Shown piece by piece: positions 1 through 8,064 of a stretch of DNA of 18,820 nucleotides. Source of the stretch: Eubacterium sp. AM49-13BH. GTDB lineage: Bacteria > Bacillota > Clostridia > Lachnospirales > Lachnospiraceae. Each line of letters begins with the position of its first letter. Positions within the stretch are counted from its first letter, which is position 1. The stretch covers positions 5,973 to 24,792 of the forward strand of contig NZ_QSEK01000037.1 in assembly GCF_003464165.1 (NCBI RefSeq), written 5' to 3'. The notes below the pieces were generated by a model that was given only the letters and a program-made list of their open reading frames with translations, did no database searches and had not been told where the DNA came from. The position numbers were made by a program, and so were the translations under genes.

Positions 1-286
1 TAAAATCAGCTAAAGAAACTATTATAGCTGCAGCTCTCACAAGCTGTGAACTGTTCCATACATATAAAGCCAGAGCTGCTATGGCAAGCATAAGGCACAA
101 CACGCCAAAAAAATTATATGAAATCATATTTTTTGTTATCGAATATGTATCAGCCTGACTTCCTGCCTGTTGTACCAATGCATCTGATGGTTTTATTCTG
201 TAAAATGGAAAGAACGCAAATATAAACGCCCACACAGACGCTATCGCTCCGACAACATTTATTCTCTTAACTGAAAAACTGCTCAT
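1..286 (-). CDS. Partial membrane protein of unknown function (N-terminal part)
   Basis: An open frame starts at an ATG at 286 and runs off the left edge of the window, giving 95 codons. The start follows an AAGGAG ribosome binding site by a few bases. The visible protein begins MSSFSVKRIN and has a hydrophobic helix at about residues 11-28, a polar stretch of about 30 residues that is probably exposed, a second helix at about 59-77, and the start of a third from about 82. I do not recognise the family. It lies 37 bases after ispD with no terminator between them, so it is probably the next gene of the tex-ispD transcription unit. The C-terminal part is not visible. Confidence 0.75.
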   Translation of the reverse strand, partial: MSSFSVKRINVVGAIASVWAFIFAFFPFYRIKPSDALVQQAGSQADTYSITKNMISYNFFGVLCLMLAIAALALYVWNSSQLVRAAAIIVSLADF

Positions 287-323
287 ACCTGTCTCCTTAT
301 TAAAGATTCAATATTATTATCTA

Positions 324-1013
324 TTAAAATGTATCCTTTATAAATATTTCTGCTGTATTCATATCTTCTGGCGTAGTAATCTTAATATTCCTATAATCAC
401 TATTAACCAGCTTTATGCGATACTCTCCATACCTTTCAAGCACCATTGCATCATCTGTAACCCCATTAAATCTGCCAGCTGCATACAACTTATCATATGA
501 TTCTTTTATTATATCATATCTAAACACTTGTGGTGTCTGAATCTGCCACAATGTACTTCTGTCTGGTGTCTCTGCAGCAAACCCTTCTGCATCTGCTATC
601 TTAATTGTATCTTTAACCGGAACTGCCGCTATGCATGCACCATTTTTAACAACATTTGTATAACAATCATCTATAAGTTTCTGGCTTATACATGGTCTTG
701 CACCATCATGTATGAATACATACCCCGGCTCTTTAATGCACTGAAGTCCCTTATAGACAGAATCATAGCGCTCCATGCCACCCTGAATCACCATTGAGAC
801 TTTACTCAGTGTTTTATCAAGTATGTTCTCTTTGGCATAATCAATATATTCTTCTGCTGTTACAAGTATTATGTTGTCTATGTGAGAATTATCCTGAAAC
901 GCTTTCAGAGAATAGTATATAACCGGTTTTCCAGCAAGCATCAGATACTGCTTGGGAATGTCGCTATTCATTCTTTTGCCGCTTCCTCCTGCAAGAACAA
1001 TTGCTGTATTCAT
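324..1013 (-). CDS. ispD: 2-C-methyl-D-erythritol 4-phosphate cytidylyltransferase
   Basis: IspD joins CTP and 2-C-methyl-D-erythritol 4-phosphate to give CDP-ME, the third step of the cytosolic MEP isoprenoid pathway. At 229 residues it has the normal family length. The nucleotide-binding loop AGGSGKRM lies at residues 8-15, followed by PKQY at 20-23, HDGARP at 102-107, TPQVF, TDDAMVLE, and a C-terminal KITTPEDM. The HDGARP form favours IspD over the related ribitol-phosphate enzyme TarI, which usually has a different motif there, although TarI cannot be fully excluded. The ATG overlaps the tsaD stop by one base (TAATG), with GGAGAG upstream, which suggests coupled translation. It is the only isoprenoid gene visible in this otherwise tRNA-centred operon. 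Confidence 0.92.
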   Translation of the reverse strand: MNTAIVLAGGSGKRMNSDIPKQYLMLAGKPVIYYSLKAFQDNSHIDNIILVTAEEYIDYAKENILDKTLSKVSMVIQGGMERYDSVYKGLQCIKEPGYVFIHDGARPCISQKLIDDCYTNVVKNGACIAAVPVKDTIKIADAEGFAAETPDRSTLWQIQTPQVFRYDIIKESYDKLYAAGRFNGVTDDAMVLERYGEYRIKLVNSDYRNIKITTPEDMNTAEIFIKDTF

Positions 1014-2041
1014 TATATACGCTCTCCTAACTTGAGGTTTGGCACGGCATTGAGATCATAACCATGACGCACTCCTTTTATATACTCATAATATGCTGCT
1101 GCGCCTATCATTGCCGCATTATCTGTGCACAACACAGGCGATGGTGAATAAAATCTGATGTTATTCTTAGCGCACTCCTCCTGTACTGCTGCCCTTAACG
1201 CAGAATTTGAAGCAACTCCGCCGGCTATTGCAAGCTTGTCCATACCACATTCTTTTGCCAGTTTAACAGCTCGCGATACTAATGCGTCCACTACTGCTTT
1301 CTGGAAAGACGCAGCTACATCCGCACGATTAATCTCTTTTCCCTGCATATTGGCTGAATTAATGTAATTAAGCACCGCTGACTTGATTCCACTGAACGAG
1401 AAATCATATGGTGCATCATCAACATGTGCTCTTGGAAACTCTATTGCTTCAGGATTGCCTTCCTTGGCAAGCTTGTCTATCTTTGGACCTCCCGGATATC
1501 CTAATCCGATTGCTCTGGCTACCTTGTCAAACGCTTCTCCTGCCGCATCATCTCTAGTTCTTCCGATTATCTCATATTCTCCGTAATCATTAACTTTAAC
1601 CAGATGTGTATGTCCACCAGAGACAACAAGAGCCACAAATGGTGGTTCAAGTTCTTTGTTCTCAACATAATTGGCGCTTATATGCCCTTCTATATGATGT
1701 ACCCCAACTAATGGTTTATTCATTGCAAATGCTATGGCTTTAGCTTCTGCTACTCCCACAAGTAAAGCTCCGACAAGTCCCGGACCATATGTAACACCTA
1801 TTGCATCTATATCATCAAGCGTAACACCCGCATCTGTCAATGCCTTTTTAATTACCGGATTAATATTTTCTATATGCTTTCTTGACGCGATTTCAGGAAC
1901 TACTCCGCCATACTCTGTATGTATAGCTATCTGGGTATTGATTACATTAGACAATACCTCTCTTCCATTCTTTACAACTGCCGCTGCTGTCTCATCACAA
2001 GAGCTCTCTATTGCAAGAATAAGCACATCTTCTTTATCCAT
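1013..2041 (-). CDS. tsaD: tRNA N6-adenosine threonylcarbamoyltransferase TsaD
   Basis: TsaD is the catalytic subunit that transfers the threonylcarbamoyl group onto A37 of ANN-decoding tRNAs (t6A), working with TsaB and TsaE. I place the start at the ATG at 2041 ([12 protein letters not shown]), 342 residues. An AGGAG sits 8 bases upstream, and the longer frame would need a TTG without a site. The ASKHA-fold N-terminus carries AIESSCDET. The metal-binding HxEGH has histidines at about residues 116 and 120. VSGGHTH, GGVASN and a final DNAAMIG complete the ATP and metal site. Its partners tsaE and tsaB lie in the same operon with rimI and rnz between. The stop overlaps the ispD start by one base. 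Confidence 0.96.
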   Translation of the reverse strand: MDKEDVLILAIESSCDETAAAVVKNGREVLSNVINTQIAIHTEYGGVVPEIASRKHIENINPVIKKALTDAGVTLDDIDAIGVTYGPGLVGALLVGVAEAKAIAFAMNKPLVGVHHIEGHISANYVENKELEPPFVALVVSGGHTHLVKVNDYGEYEIIGRTRDDAAGEAFDKVARAIGLGYPGGPKIDKLAKEGNPEAIEFPRAHVDDAPYDFSFSGIKSAVLNYINSANMQGKEINRADVAASFQKAVVDALVSRAVKLAKECGMDKLAIAGGVASNSALRAAVQEECAKNNIRFYSPSPVLCTDNAAMIGAAAYYEYIKGVRHGYDLNAVPNLKLGERI

Positions 2042-2088
2042 ATTATTATCTCCTATCAATATGTATAGCTAATATCTATATATGTCTG

Positions 2089-3003
2089 CTAATCTTCATC
2101 ATTAAACTTTAATTCTACTGTTCTTCCGTCGGTTGCTGCTATTGTAGCTGGGAATATCTTCCTTGCCTTATCAACATAATCCTGCGGTCTTACTAGCGAC
2201 GGACTGTAATGTGTCAGCCACATTTCTTTAACAGAAGCCTTCTTTGCAAGCTGTGCTGCCTCTGTGAATGTCATGTGTTTGTATTCCCGTGCCTTAGCTT
2301 CTTTACCGTCTTCTCCATACATTCCCTCACAGATGAAAAGATCAGAATCCTTGGCATTATCTACTATTGACTGAACAGGTCTTGTATCCGTACAATATGT
2401 GACTTTAAGACCTTTTCTTGTCTCTCCCATTACCATATCAGAGGTATATTCTGTATCATCTATTGTAACTGTAATTCCATGCTGCAGCTTATTCCACATA
2501 CTGCATGGGATTCCCAATGTTCTTGCTTTTTCTACATCAAATTTGCCAATTCTTGGTATGCTTATTGTATATCCATAACATGTAACCGCATGGTTAACCC
2601 TGAATGCATCTATCTCATATCCGCATAGTTCCAGATGCTCCTGTGGGCCTGTCAGTTCTATAAGATTCAGCTCAAATGGCAATTCTGGTGCAATTACTCT
2701 TAAAGATGAAACTACCTTGCCAAGCCCCTTAGGTCCAACAAGTGTTAGAGGCTTTTTTCTTTCTGAATTGCCTATCGTAAGTAAAAGTCCCGGAAGTCCA
2801 CTTATATGATCCGCATGATAATGTGTAAAGCATATAACATCTATCGGATTAAAACTCCATCCCTTCTGCTTAACTGCTATCTGGGTTCCTTCTCCACAGT
2901 CTATCATAAGGCTGCTTCCATTATAACGTGTCATAAGCGATGTCAGCCATCTCCCCGGCAAAGGAAGCATTCCGCTTGTTCCCAGCAGACATACATCTAA
3001 CAT
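2089..3003 (-). CDS. rnz: Ribonuclease Z (tRNA 3' processing endonuclease)
   Basis: RNase Z is a zinc-dependent metallo-beta-lactamase-fold endonuclease that removes 3' trailers from tRNA precursors. The start is the ATG at 3003 (MLDVCLLGTSG), 304 residues, because a perfect AAGGAGG lies 8 bases upstream; the frame also extends to an upstream GTG that overlaps this site. The zinc motif HYHADH covers residues 61-66, followed by SGLPG. A downstream aspartate sits in YCTDTRP, and two more histidines lie in YKHMTF and THYSPS, matching the family's metal ligands. The length fits the short (bacterial) form. It is placed between rimI and tsaD, so tRNA end processing and t6A synthesis share a transcript. 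Confidence 0.95.
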   Translation of the reverse strand: MLDVCLLGTSGMLPLPGRWLTSLMTRYNGSSLMIDCGEGTQIAVKQKGWSFNPIDVICFTHYHADHISGLPGLLLTIGNSERKKPLTLVGPKGLGKVVSSLRVIAPELPFELNLIELTGPQEHLELCGYEIDAFRVNHAVTCYGYTISIPRIGKFDVEKARTLGIPCSMWNKLQHGITVTIDDTEYTSDMVMGETRKGLKVTYCTDTRPVQSIVDNAKDSDLFICEGMYGEDGKEAKAREYKHMTFTEAAQLAKKASVKEMWLTHYSPSLVRPQDYVDKARKIFPATIAATDGRTVELKFNDED

Positions 3004-3021
3004 TAACTGCACCTCCTTCTT

Positions 3022-3477
3022 TTATTGTATATCAACTGTTTTGGACATAATAACTGCGTCCTCAACTGGTTTTTCATAAAAATTTTTTCTTATTCCTATA
3101 TTCTTATACCCCATTTTTTCATAAAGGGCTATTGCTGGCAGATTGCTCTGTCTGACTTCAAGGAAATATGATGTGACATTCTTGTCATCACCATACTTTT
3201 CCATTGATTGCATAAGCATCTGTGCTATGCCGCACTGCCTGTAATCCGGTGATACTGCCATGTTGGTTATATTACCTTCTCCAAGCACAGTCCACATACC
3301 ACAATATCCGGCAATTACTCCGTCTGCTTCGCACACCAGATACACATTGTCCTGATTCCTGCACGCATCTGCAAATGATTTCTGCGACCACGGAAGTGAG
3401 AATATCCCTTGTTCTATCAGTGCTACTGCAAATGTATCATCTTCCATCATTGGTCTTATCACATATTTAAGACTCAT
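3022..3477 (-). CDS. rimI: Ribosomal-protein-alanine N-acetyltransferase RimI (GNAT family)
   Basis: This is a 151-residue GNAT acetyltransferase. The acetyl-CoA binding motif A is seen in NMAVSPDYRQCGIA at about residues 71-84, and motif B in LEVRQSNLPAIALYEKMGY. The RxxGIG/A phosphate-binding loop appears as RQCGIA. The C-terminal segment with NFYEKPVEDAVIM is characteristic of RimI, which acetylates N-terminal alanine of a ribosomal protein in E. coli; the substrate here is inferred only. Its ATG lies inside the end of tsaB, overlapping it by 11 bases, so the two are translationally coupled. tsaB-rimI adjacency is common in bacteria and supports the name. Confidence 0.9.
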   Translation of the reverse strand: MSLKYVIRPMMEDDTFAVALIEQGIFSLPWSQKSFADACRNQDNVYLVCEADGVIAGYCGMWTVLGEGNITNMAVSPDYRQCGIAQMLMQSMEKYGDDKNVTSYFLEVRQSNLPAIALYEKMGYKNIGIRKNFYEKPVEDAVIMSKTVDIQ

Positions 3478-4168
3478 GCTGTGCTTTCTCTCTTTCTGCC
3501 TGTGAAGGGCGCAGATAATCAGGCTTTAACTCATCAGCATCTGTATATTGACCATTATCTGCCATCTGCTTTGCTAAAAGTGCTACAGAGCCGGCTCTCT
3601 GTGTTTTGATATGAGCTGGTGCAAGTATACATTTGTCGCCAAGCTGCTCTTTAAGGACATCTCCTGCAACATCTACACCGTCACCTACTAATACAACCTG
3701 TCCATCAAGTCCCACAAGCTCTTCTGCAAGCTCTTCATATGAAGCAAGATTAACATCTCTTACTGTAACAAGCTTTTCGCCGTCAAATGTATATATTCCG
3801 CTGTACAGATGTTTTCTTCTTGCGTCCATTACAGGGCATATGTATCTGCTGTCTCCATACAGATTATATGCCATTGCCGCAAGTGTCGGAACTGCCACCA
3901 TCTTCTTGTCAAGTGCGAGTGCAATTCCCTTGCCTGTAGCTGCACCAATTCTTAGACCCGTGAATGAACCCGGTCCCTTTGATACTGCTATAACATCAAC
4001 ATCATCAGGCTTTAACTGAACCATTGAAAATATCTCATCTATCATTGGAAGAAGTGTCTGTGAATGTGTCATCTTATGATTAATTGTATATTCAGCAACA
4101 AGTGTATCGTCTTCAAGAATCGCAACTGATGCTGTAACTGCTGAACTTTCTATCGCTAATATTCTCAT
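3467..4168 (-). CDS. tsaB: tRNA threonylcarbamoyladenosine biosynthesis protein TsaB
   Basis: TsaB is the non-catalytic ASKHA-fold partner that forms a heterodimer with TsaD and is needed for t6A synthesis. At 233 residues it has the usual length. The N-terminus MRILAIESSA, the MTHSQTLLPMID stretch and the GPGSFTGLRIG motif are diagnostic. It lacks the TsaD metal-binding HxEGH, as expected. Its ATG overlaps the tsaE stop in an ATGA arrangement, and its 3' end overlaps rimI by 11 bases, so tsaE-tsaB-rimI form a tightly coupled block. Confidence 0.95.
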   Translation of the reverse strand: MRILAIESSAVTASVAILEDDTLVAEYTINHKMTHSQTLLPMIDEIFSMVQLKPDDVDVIAVSKGPGSFTGLRIGAATGKGIALALDKKMVAVPTLAAMAYNLYGDSRYICPVMDARRKHLYSGIYTFDGEKLVTVRDVNLASYEELAEELVGLDGQVVLVGDGVDVAGDVLKEQLGDKCILAPAHIKTQRAGSVALLAKQMADNGQYTDADELKPDYLRPSQAEREKAQHES

Positions 4169-4596
4169 ACTGCCTCCTGCCCGATAGTTATTTTTCTGTA
4201 ATCGAAGCCTTTTTCAAGGTCTTTTTCTATAACTATCTCTATCGCATTATCCGGAATTATCTCCTGTATAAGAGTGCTCCATTCAATAAGGCACACCCCG
4301 TCCGAATAGAAATATTCCTCATATCCAAGCTCATCCATCTCTTCGACATCGCCAATTCTGTATACATCAAAATGATACAATGGCAGTCTGCCTTCATGGT
4401 ATTCCTGAATAATTGTAAATGTAGGGCTGTTGACAGGCTCTTCTATTCCAAGGCCTTTCGCAAAGCCCTGCGTAAATACTGTTTTTCCGACACCTAAATC
4501 TCCATTCAGACAGTATATCTGCCCCGGAAGAGCCTTCTTACCCATCTCATATCCTGCTTCAAATGTTTCTTTAGCGTTAAATGTTTCTTTAACCAT
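4165..4596 (-). CDS. tsaE: tRNA threonylcarbamoyladenosine biosynthesis ATPase TsaE
   Basis: TsaE is the small P-loop ATPase that binds the TsaB-TsaD dimer and resets it during t6A synthesis. The protein has 143 residues. The Walker A motif GDLGVGKT is at residues 32-39, followed by TQGFAKGLG, the switch-like NSPTFTI, and YHFDVYRI, then LIEWS, all typical of the family. The start ATG at 4596 has a modest AGGA site. The first residues contain a near-repeat (KETF twice) from a 13-base direct repeat at 4561-4573 and 4579-4591. The stop overlaps the tsaB start by four bases. Confidence 0.95.
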   Translation of the reverse strand: MVKETFNAKETFEAGYEMGKKALPGQIYCLNGDLGVGKTVFTQGFAKGLGIEEPVNSPTFTIIQEYHEGRLPLYHFDVYRIGDVEEMDELGYEEYFYSDGVCLIEWSTLIQEIIPDNAIEIVIEKDLEKGFDYRKITIGQEAV

Positions 4597-4615
4597 ATTA
4601 TTCCTATCTGCTCAC

Positions 4616-5149
4616 TTAAGCCGCAGCCTTAGCAAGCTTATCCATATTAACCTTAACCTGAAAAGGCTTTAATTTCTTCTGGCACACTTTAACAAAAGGA
4701 ACTGCTGCCTCACCCATACTGTTAACTGTAAGCACATTGGCTCTGACAGATGAAAGATACAGAATAAGATTGCTTCCTGTGAATCTTATCTTGTATATCT
4801 GCTCCCATGCAAGTTCTTCTGACATCCCGCCCTGGCTTACAATTATCTTGTCTTCCCCGGCACTATAATGCATCGGCTCTTTAAATGCTGCAACTGTTTT
4901 CATCTGCTTCTTTGTTCCAAGCCTCATATTAACAATTGGATAAAAGAAGAAAAATACTCCAAAAAGCCCCATCATGACTATATATTTAGGAGACATTTTG
5001 AATATTACGCCAAGCACGCACATAACTATTGCAAATGCTGCAAATACATATCCAAACACTCCTCCAACATTATGAAAAACATGATACATCTTGAAATCAT
5101 TAAGTGCTTTCTCTGTAATTACGCTGTCAAATTCAATTCTATCTTCCAT
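4616..5149 (-). CDS. YcxB-like membrane protein
   Basis: This 177-residue protein has two hydrophobic helices at about residues 29-50 and 55-72. A soluble C-terminal beta-rich domain follows, with the pattern HYSAGEDKIIVSQGG, then LAWEQIYKI and NLILYLS. This resembles the YcxB-like domain found in many Firmicutes membrane proteins, for which no biochemical role is established. The ATG at 5149 has an AGGAG 6 bases upstream and lies 12 bases after the tex stop. tsaE starts about 20 bases downstream, so it is embedded in the tex-tsa operon. The family call is by recognition of the pattern; the function is unknown. Confidence 0.72.
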   Translation of the reverse strand: MEDRIEFDSVITEKALNDFKMYHVFHNVGGVFGYVFAAFAIVMCVLGVIFKMSPKYIVMMGLFGVFFFFYPIVNMRLGTKKQMKTVAAFKEPMHYSAGEDKIIVSQGGMSEELAWEQIYKIRFTGSNLILYLSSVRANVLTVNSMGEAAVPFVKVCQKKLKPFQVKVNMDKLAKAAA

Positions 5150-5161
5150 ACAGTACTCCTA

Positions 5162-7453
5162 TTAATGCATGAACTTGGCAAGTCCCGAAAGGTTCAGGCC
5201 TTCCTTCTTAGGCTTTCTGTCCTGTCTGTTTCCTTTGCCGTTGTTTCTGTTATTCTTATTATTGGAATTATCCTTAGTGTACTTTCTGTTAGCTGCTTCT
5301 TTCTCATCAAGTATCATTGAAAGTGAAATTCTTGCCTTCGGGATATCAACGTCTATAACCCTTACATCTACGACATCTCCTACGCTTACAACATCAAGAG
5401 GGTGCTCCACTCTCTTTGTGCTGCTCATCTGGGAAATGTGCACAAGTCCGTCCTGATGTACTCCGATATCAACAAATGCTCCGAAGTCGATAACATTTCT
5501 GACTGTTCCCTTAAGTATCATGCCCGGTGTTAAATCCTTCATATCAAGGACATCTTTTCTTAATATCGGCTTAGGCATCTCATCTCTTGGGTCTCTTCCC
5601 GGCTTCTCAAGTTCTTTAATGATATCTTCAAGTGTCATTGTTCCTATTCCAAGTTCATCTGCCATCTTGGCAAAATCTTCAACCTTACCCTTAAGTCCAA
5701 TAAGTTCTCCTGATGTAATTGAATTAATATCATAACCTAAAAGTGCAAGAAGCTTTGTTGCTGCCTCATAACTTTCAGGATGCACGCTTGTTGCATCTAA
5801 CGGATTATCACCGCCTGATATTCTCATGAATCCGGCACACTGTTCAAATGCTTTAGGACCAAGCTTTGCGACCTTTAAAAGCTGCTTTCTGTTCGTGAAT
5901 CTGCCGTTAGTCTCTCTGTATTCAACTATATTCTTAGCTACTGCCTTAGATATACCTGATATATACTCAAGAAGTGAGGCTGACGCTGTATTTAAGTCTA
6001 CTCCAACCTTATTAACGCTGTCCTCAACAACTCCTGTAAGTGTATTCTCTAACTTCTTCTGGTTCATATCATGCTGATACTGACCTACTCCGATTGATTT
6101 AGGGTCAATCTTGACAAGCTCTGCCAATGGATCCTGAACTCGTCTTGCTATTGAAACTGCACTTCTCTGTGCCACATCAAAGTCAGGGAATTCCTCTGTT
6201 GCAAGTTTACTTGCTGAATATACAGAAGCCCCTGCCTCGTTAGTGATTACATAATCAACAGGAAGATTCATCTCATGTATCATATCTGAAATAATCTTCT
6301 CTGATTCTCTTGAAGCTGTTCCATTACCACACGAAATAAGATTAACGTGGTACTTATCTATAAGCTTCTTAACCTCAGCCTTAGATTCAGCCACCTTATT
6401 GTGTGGTTCTGTAGGGTATATAACTTTAGTTGCAAGCACCTTGCCTGTAGGATCTACAACTGCAAGCTTACAGCCTGTTCTGAAAGCCGGATCCCAGCCA
6501 AGAACAACCTTGCCGGCAATAGGTGGCTGAAGAAGAAGCTGTTCAAGATTCTTTCCAAAGACTTTGATTGCCCCATCCTCTGCTGTCTCTGTAAGGCTGC
6601 TTCTTATCTCTCTTTCAATAGCTGGTGCGATAAGTCTTCCATATGCATCTGCAATACAGTTCTTAAGGTACTCTTCTGTAAATGCATTATCCTTTAGAAT
6701 ATTCTTCTCAAGATATCTTAATATTCTCTCTTCTGGTGCTTCTACCTTAACAGTAAGGAACTTCTCATCCTCTCCTCTGTTAATTGCAAGGATTCTGTGT
6801 CCTGGAATTGTTGAAAGTGCCTCGCTATAATCATAATAATTCTCGTATACAGACTCAGCCTTTTCATCTTTGGCTGTTACAACAAGCTTTCCTTCTTTCA
6901 TTGTGATGTCTCTGATATATGTTCTGTAATCTGCAACATCTGATATCTGCTCTGCAATTATATCTAATGCACCTGCTATTGCATCCTGTGCTGTAGCAAC
7001 TTCCTTACCTTCTTCATCACTGATAAATTCTGCTGCCTTGACTTCTACATCTTCTGTAGCTTCCTGTGCATATATGAACTGTGCAAGTGGTTCAAGACCT
7101 TTCTCTTTCGCAATTGTTGCTCTTGTTCTTCTCTTCTGCTTGTATGGTCTGTAAAGATCTTCAACAAGAACCATTGTCTCTGCTGCTGTAATAGCAGCCT
7201 TAAGTTCTTCTGTAAGCTTTCCCTGCTCTTCAATGCTTGCAAGGACCTGAGTCTTTCTGTCTTCAAGGTTTCTTAAATACTTTAATCTCTCATCAAGGTT
7301 ACGGAGCTGTTCATCATTTAACGCTCCTGTAACTTCCTTTCTGTATCTCGCAATAAAAGGAATTGTGCATCCCTCATCTATAAGTTTAACAGCAGCTTCT
7401 ACCTGCGTAACTTTAATTCCCAGTTCTTCTGCTATCTTCTTTTCGATATTCAT
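5162..7453 (-). CDS. tex: Tex-family transcription accessory / RNA-binding protein
   Basis: Tex is a conserved cytoplasmic nucleic-acid-binding protein related to eukaryotic Spt6 and linked to transcription. At 763 residues it has close to the usual length. The N-terminal helical region carries the typical CTIPFIARYRKEVTG at about residues 29-43. A central RNase H-like (YqgF) domain begins near VVLGWDPAFRTGCK, followed by the helix-hairpin-helix region (LLEYISGISKAVAKNIVEYR). The C-terminal S1 RNA-binding domain starts near GMILKGTVRNVIDFGAFVDIG, at about residues 640-712. A Lys/Asn/Arg-rich tail follows. The ATG has GGAGG 7 bases upstream, and a strong promoter lies just before it, so tex is the first gene of the long operon ending beyond ispD. 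Confidence 0.96.
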   Translation of the reverse strand: MNIEKKIAEELGIKVTQVEAAVKLIDEGCTIPFIARYRKEVTGALNDEQLRNLDERLKYLRNLEDRKTQVLASIEEQGKLTEELKAAITAAETMVLVEDLYRPYKQKRRTRATIAKEKGLEPLAQFIYAQEATEDVEVKAAEFISDEEGKEVATAQDAIAGALDIIAEQISDVADYRTYIRDITMKEGKLVVTAKDEKAESVYENYYDYSEALSTIPGHRILAINRGEDEKFLTVKVEAPEERILRYLEKNILKDNAFTEEYLKNCIADAYGRLIAPAIEREIRSSLTETAEDGAIKVFGKNLEQLLLQPPIAGKVVLGWDPAFRTGCKLAVVDPTGKVLATKVIYPTEPHNKVAESKAEVKKLIDKYHVNLISCGNGTASRESEKIISDMIHEMNLPVDYVITNEAGASVYSASKLATEEFPDFDVAQRSAVSIARRVQDPLAELVKIDPKSIGVGQYQHDMNQKKLENTLTGVVEDSVNKVGVDLNTASASLLEYISGISKAVAKNIVEYRETNGRFTNRKQLLKVAKLGPKAFEQCAGFMRISGGDNPLDATSVHPESYEAATKLLALLGYDINSITSGELIGLKGKVEDFAKMADELGIGTMTLEDIIKELEKPGRDPRDEMPKPILRKDVLDMKDLTPGMILKGTVRNVIDFGAFVDIGVHQDGLVHISQMSSTKRVEHPLDVVSVGDVVDVRVIDVDIPKARISLSMILDEKEAANRKYTKDNSNNKNNRNNGKGNRQDRKPKKEGLNLSGLAKFMH

Positions 7454-7489
7454 TAATATTCCTCCGTTTTCCTACGCATATCATATCTG

Positions 7490-7518
7490 ATTATATCAAT
7501 TTCATCAAAGTTTATCAA
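7490..7518 (-). promoter_or_regulatory. Sigma-A-type promoter for the tex operon
   Basis: On the minus strand a -35 box TTGATA (7513-7518) is followed, after a 17-base spacer, by a consensus -10 TATAAT (7490-7495) with an extended TG just before it. It lies about 37 bases upstream of the tex start and just after the hairpin that ends the preceding operon. It is probably the main promoter for tex through ispD. Confidence 0.8.
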
Positions 7519-7539
7519 CAGTTGCATAAACGCAAGAAT

Positions 7540-7560
7540 CCCCGCACTCCATGTGCGGGG
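7540..7560 (-). terminator. Probable terminator of the ACT-hom-lysC operon
   Basis: A perfect 8-bp GC-rich stem (CCCCGCAC / GTGCGGGG) with a 5-base loop lies 10 bases after the stop of the membrane protein gene and before the tex promoter. The tract that follows on the minus strand (GATTCTTGCGTTT) is only moderately U-rich, so termination may be incomplete. Confidence 0.65.
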
Positions 7561-7569
7561 AAAAGCAAT

Positions 7570-8040
7570 TTACTTCATATTCTTTTTCATCTTGTCAAGT
7601 TCATCATCTACACTTGATGTATAACTGTCGCCTGTCTGCTCTGACTTATCTTTCTTGGACTTTTCTGACTTATTGTTAGCAAACAATACCTTTGCAACCA
7701 ATCCGGCGCCGCCAAATATAAGAACAAGTATAAGAATCCATTCATACATTGTAATAGTTACAAGCCAGATTCTTGTTGACGCAACAATTGCCGCAATTAT
7801 AAGTATCACTGATAGTACGGTAAATACTTTAGATACAAATGAGCCGCCTGAAGCAAACATCCATACAACTCCAATTATTAACGGTACCATAATAAGGCCT
7901 GATGAGAACCTGCCACCCCATAATGAAAAAAATCCATATGATGAAGACACCATTACTTTCTGCGACAATATGTACAATCCAACAACAAGCATTATTACGC
8001 CGCCGACAAACTGTAACAGTTCATTCTTAGCTTCCTTCAT
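7570..8040 (-). CDS. Four-helix membrane protein of unknown function
   Basis: I do not recognise a named family. The 156-residue protein has four predicted membrane helices at about residues 10-27, 48-64, 70-88 and 98-119. These are followed by a hydrophilic, lysine- and serine-rich cytoplasmic-type tail (about 121-156) ending KMKKNMK. There is no signal peptide beyond the first helix and no enzyme motif. The ATG at 8040 follows a GGGGG site by 9 bases and lies 24 bases after the lysC stop. It is therefore probably the last gene of the ACT-hom-lysC operon, with the hairpin at 7540-7560 after it. A role in amino acid physiology is suggested only by position. Confidence 0.8.
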   Translation of the reverse strand: MKEAKNELLQFVGGVIMLVVGLYILSQKVMVSSSYGFFSLWGGRFSSGLIMVPLIIGVVWMFASGGSFVSKVFTVLSVILIIAAIVASTRIWLVTITMYEWILILVLIFGGAGLVAKVLFANNKSEKSKKDKSEQTGDSYTSSVDDELDKMKKNMK

Positions 8041-8064
8041 ATCCCATATCCCCCTGTTTACTTA

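Noticed and set aside
528..797. Plus-strand open frames opposite ispD, tsaD, tex, lysC, secA and others
   Set aside because: They mirror well-supported minus-strand genes, lack ribosome binding sites, and give low-complexity Ser/Leu/Cys-rich proteins typical of antisense frames.
4561..4591. 13-base direct repeat at the start of tsaE
   Set aside because: It gives KETF twice in the first dozen residues, but similar Glu-Thr-Phe patterns are normal at TsaE N-termini, so chance is enough.
7045..7266. Minus-strand 73-codon frame within tex
   Set aside because: It lies in another frame of a clear tex gene and its Gln/Arg/Leu-rich product looks like out-of-frame translation.
7540..7560. Hairpin before tex as a CRISPR or mobile-element end
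   Set aside because: It is a single copy with no second repeat or nearby transposase, and its place after a gene end fits a terminator.
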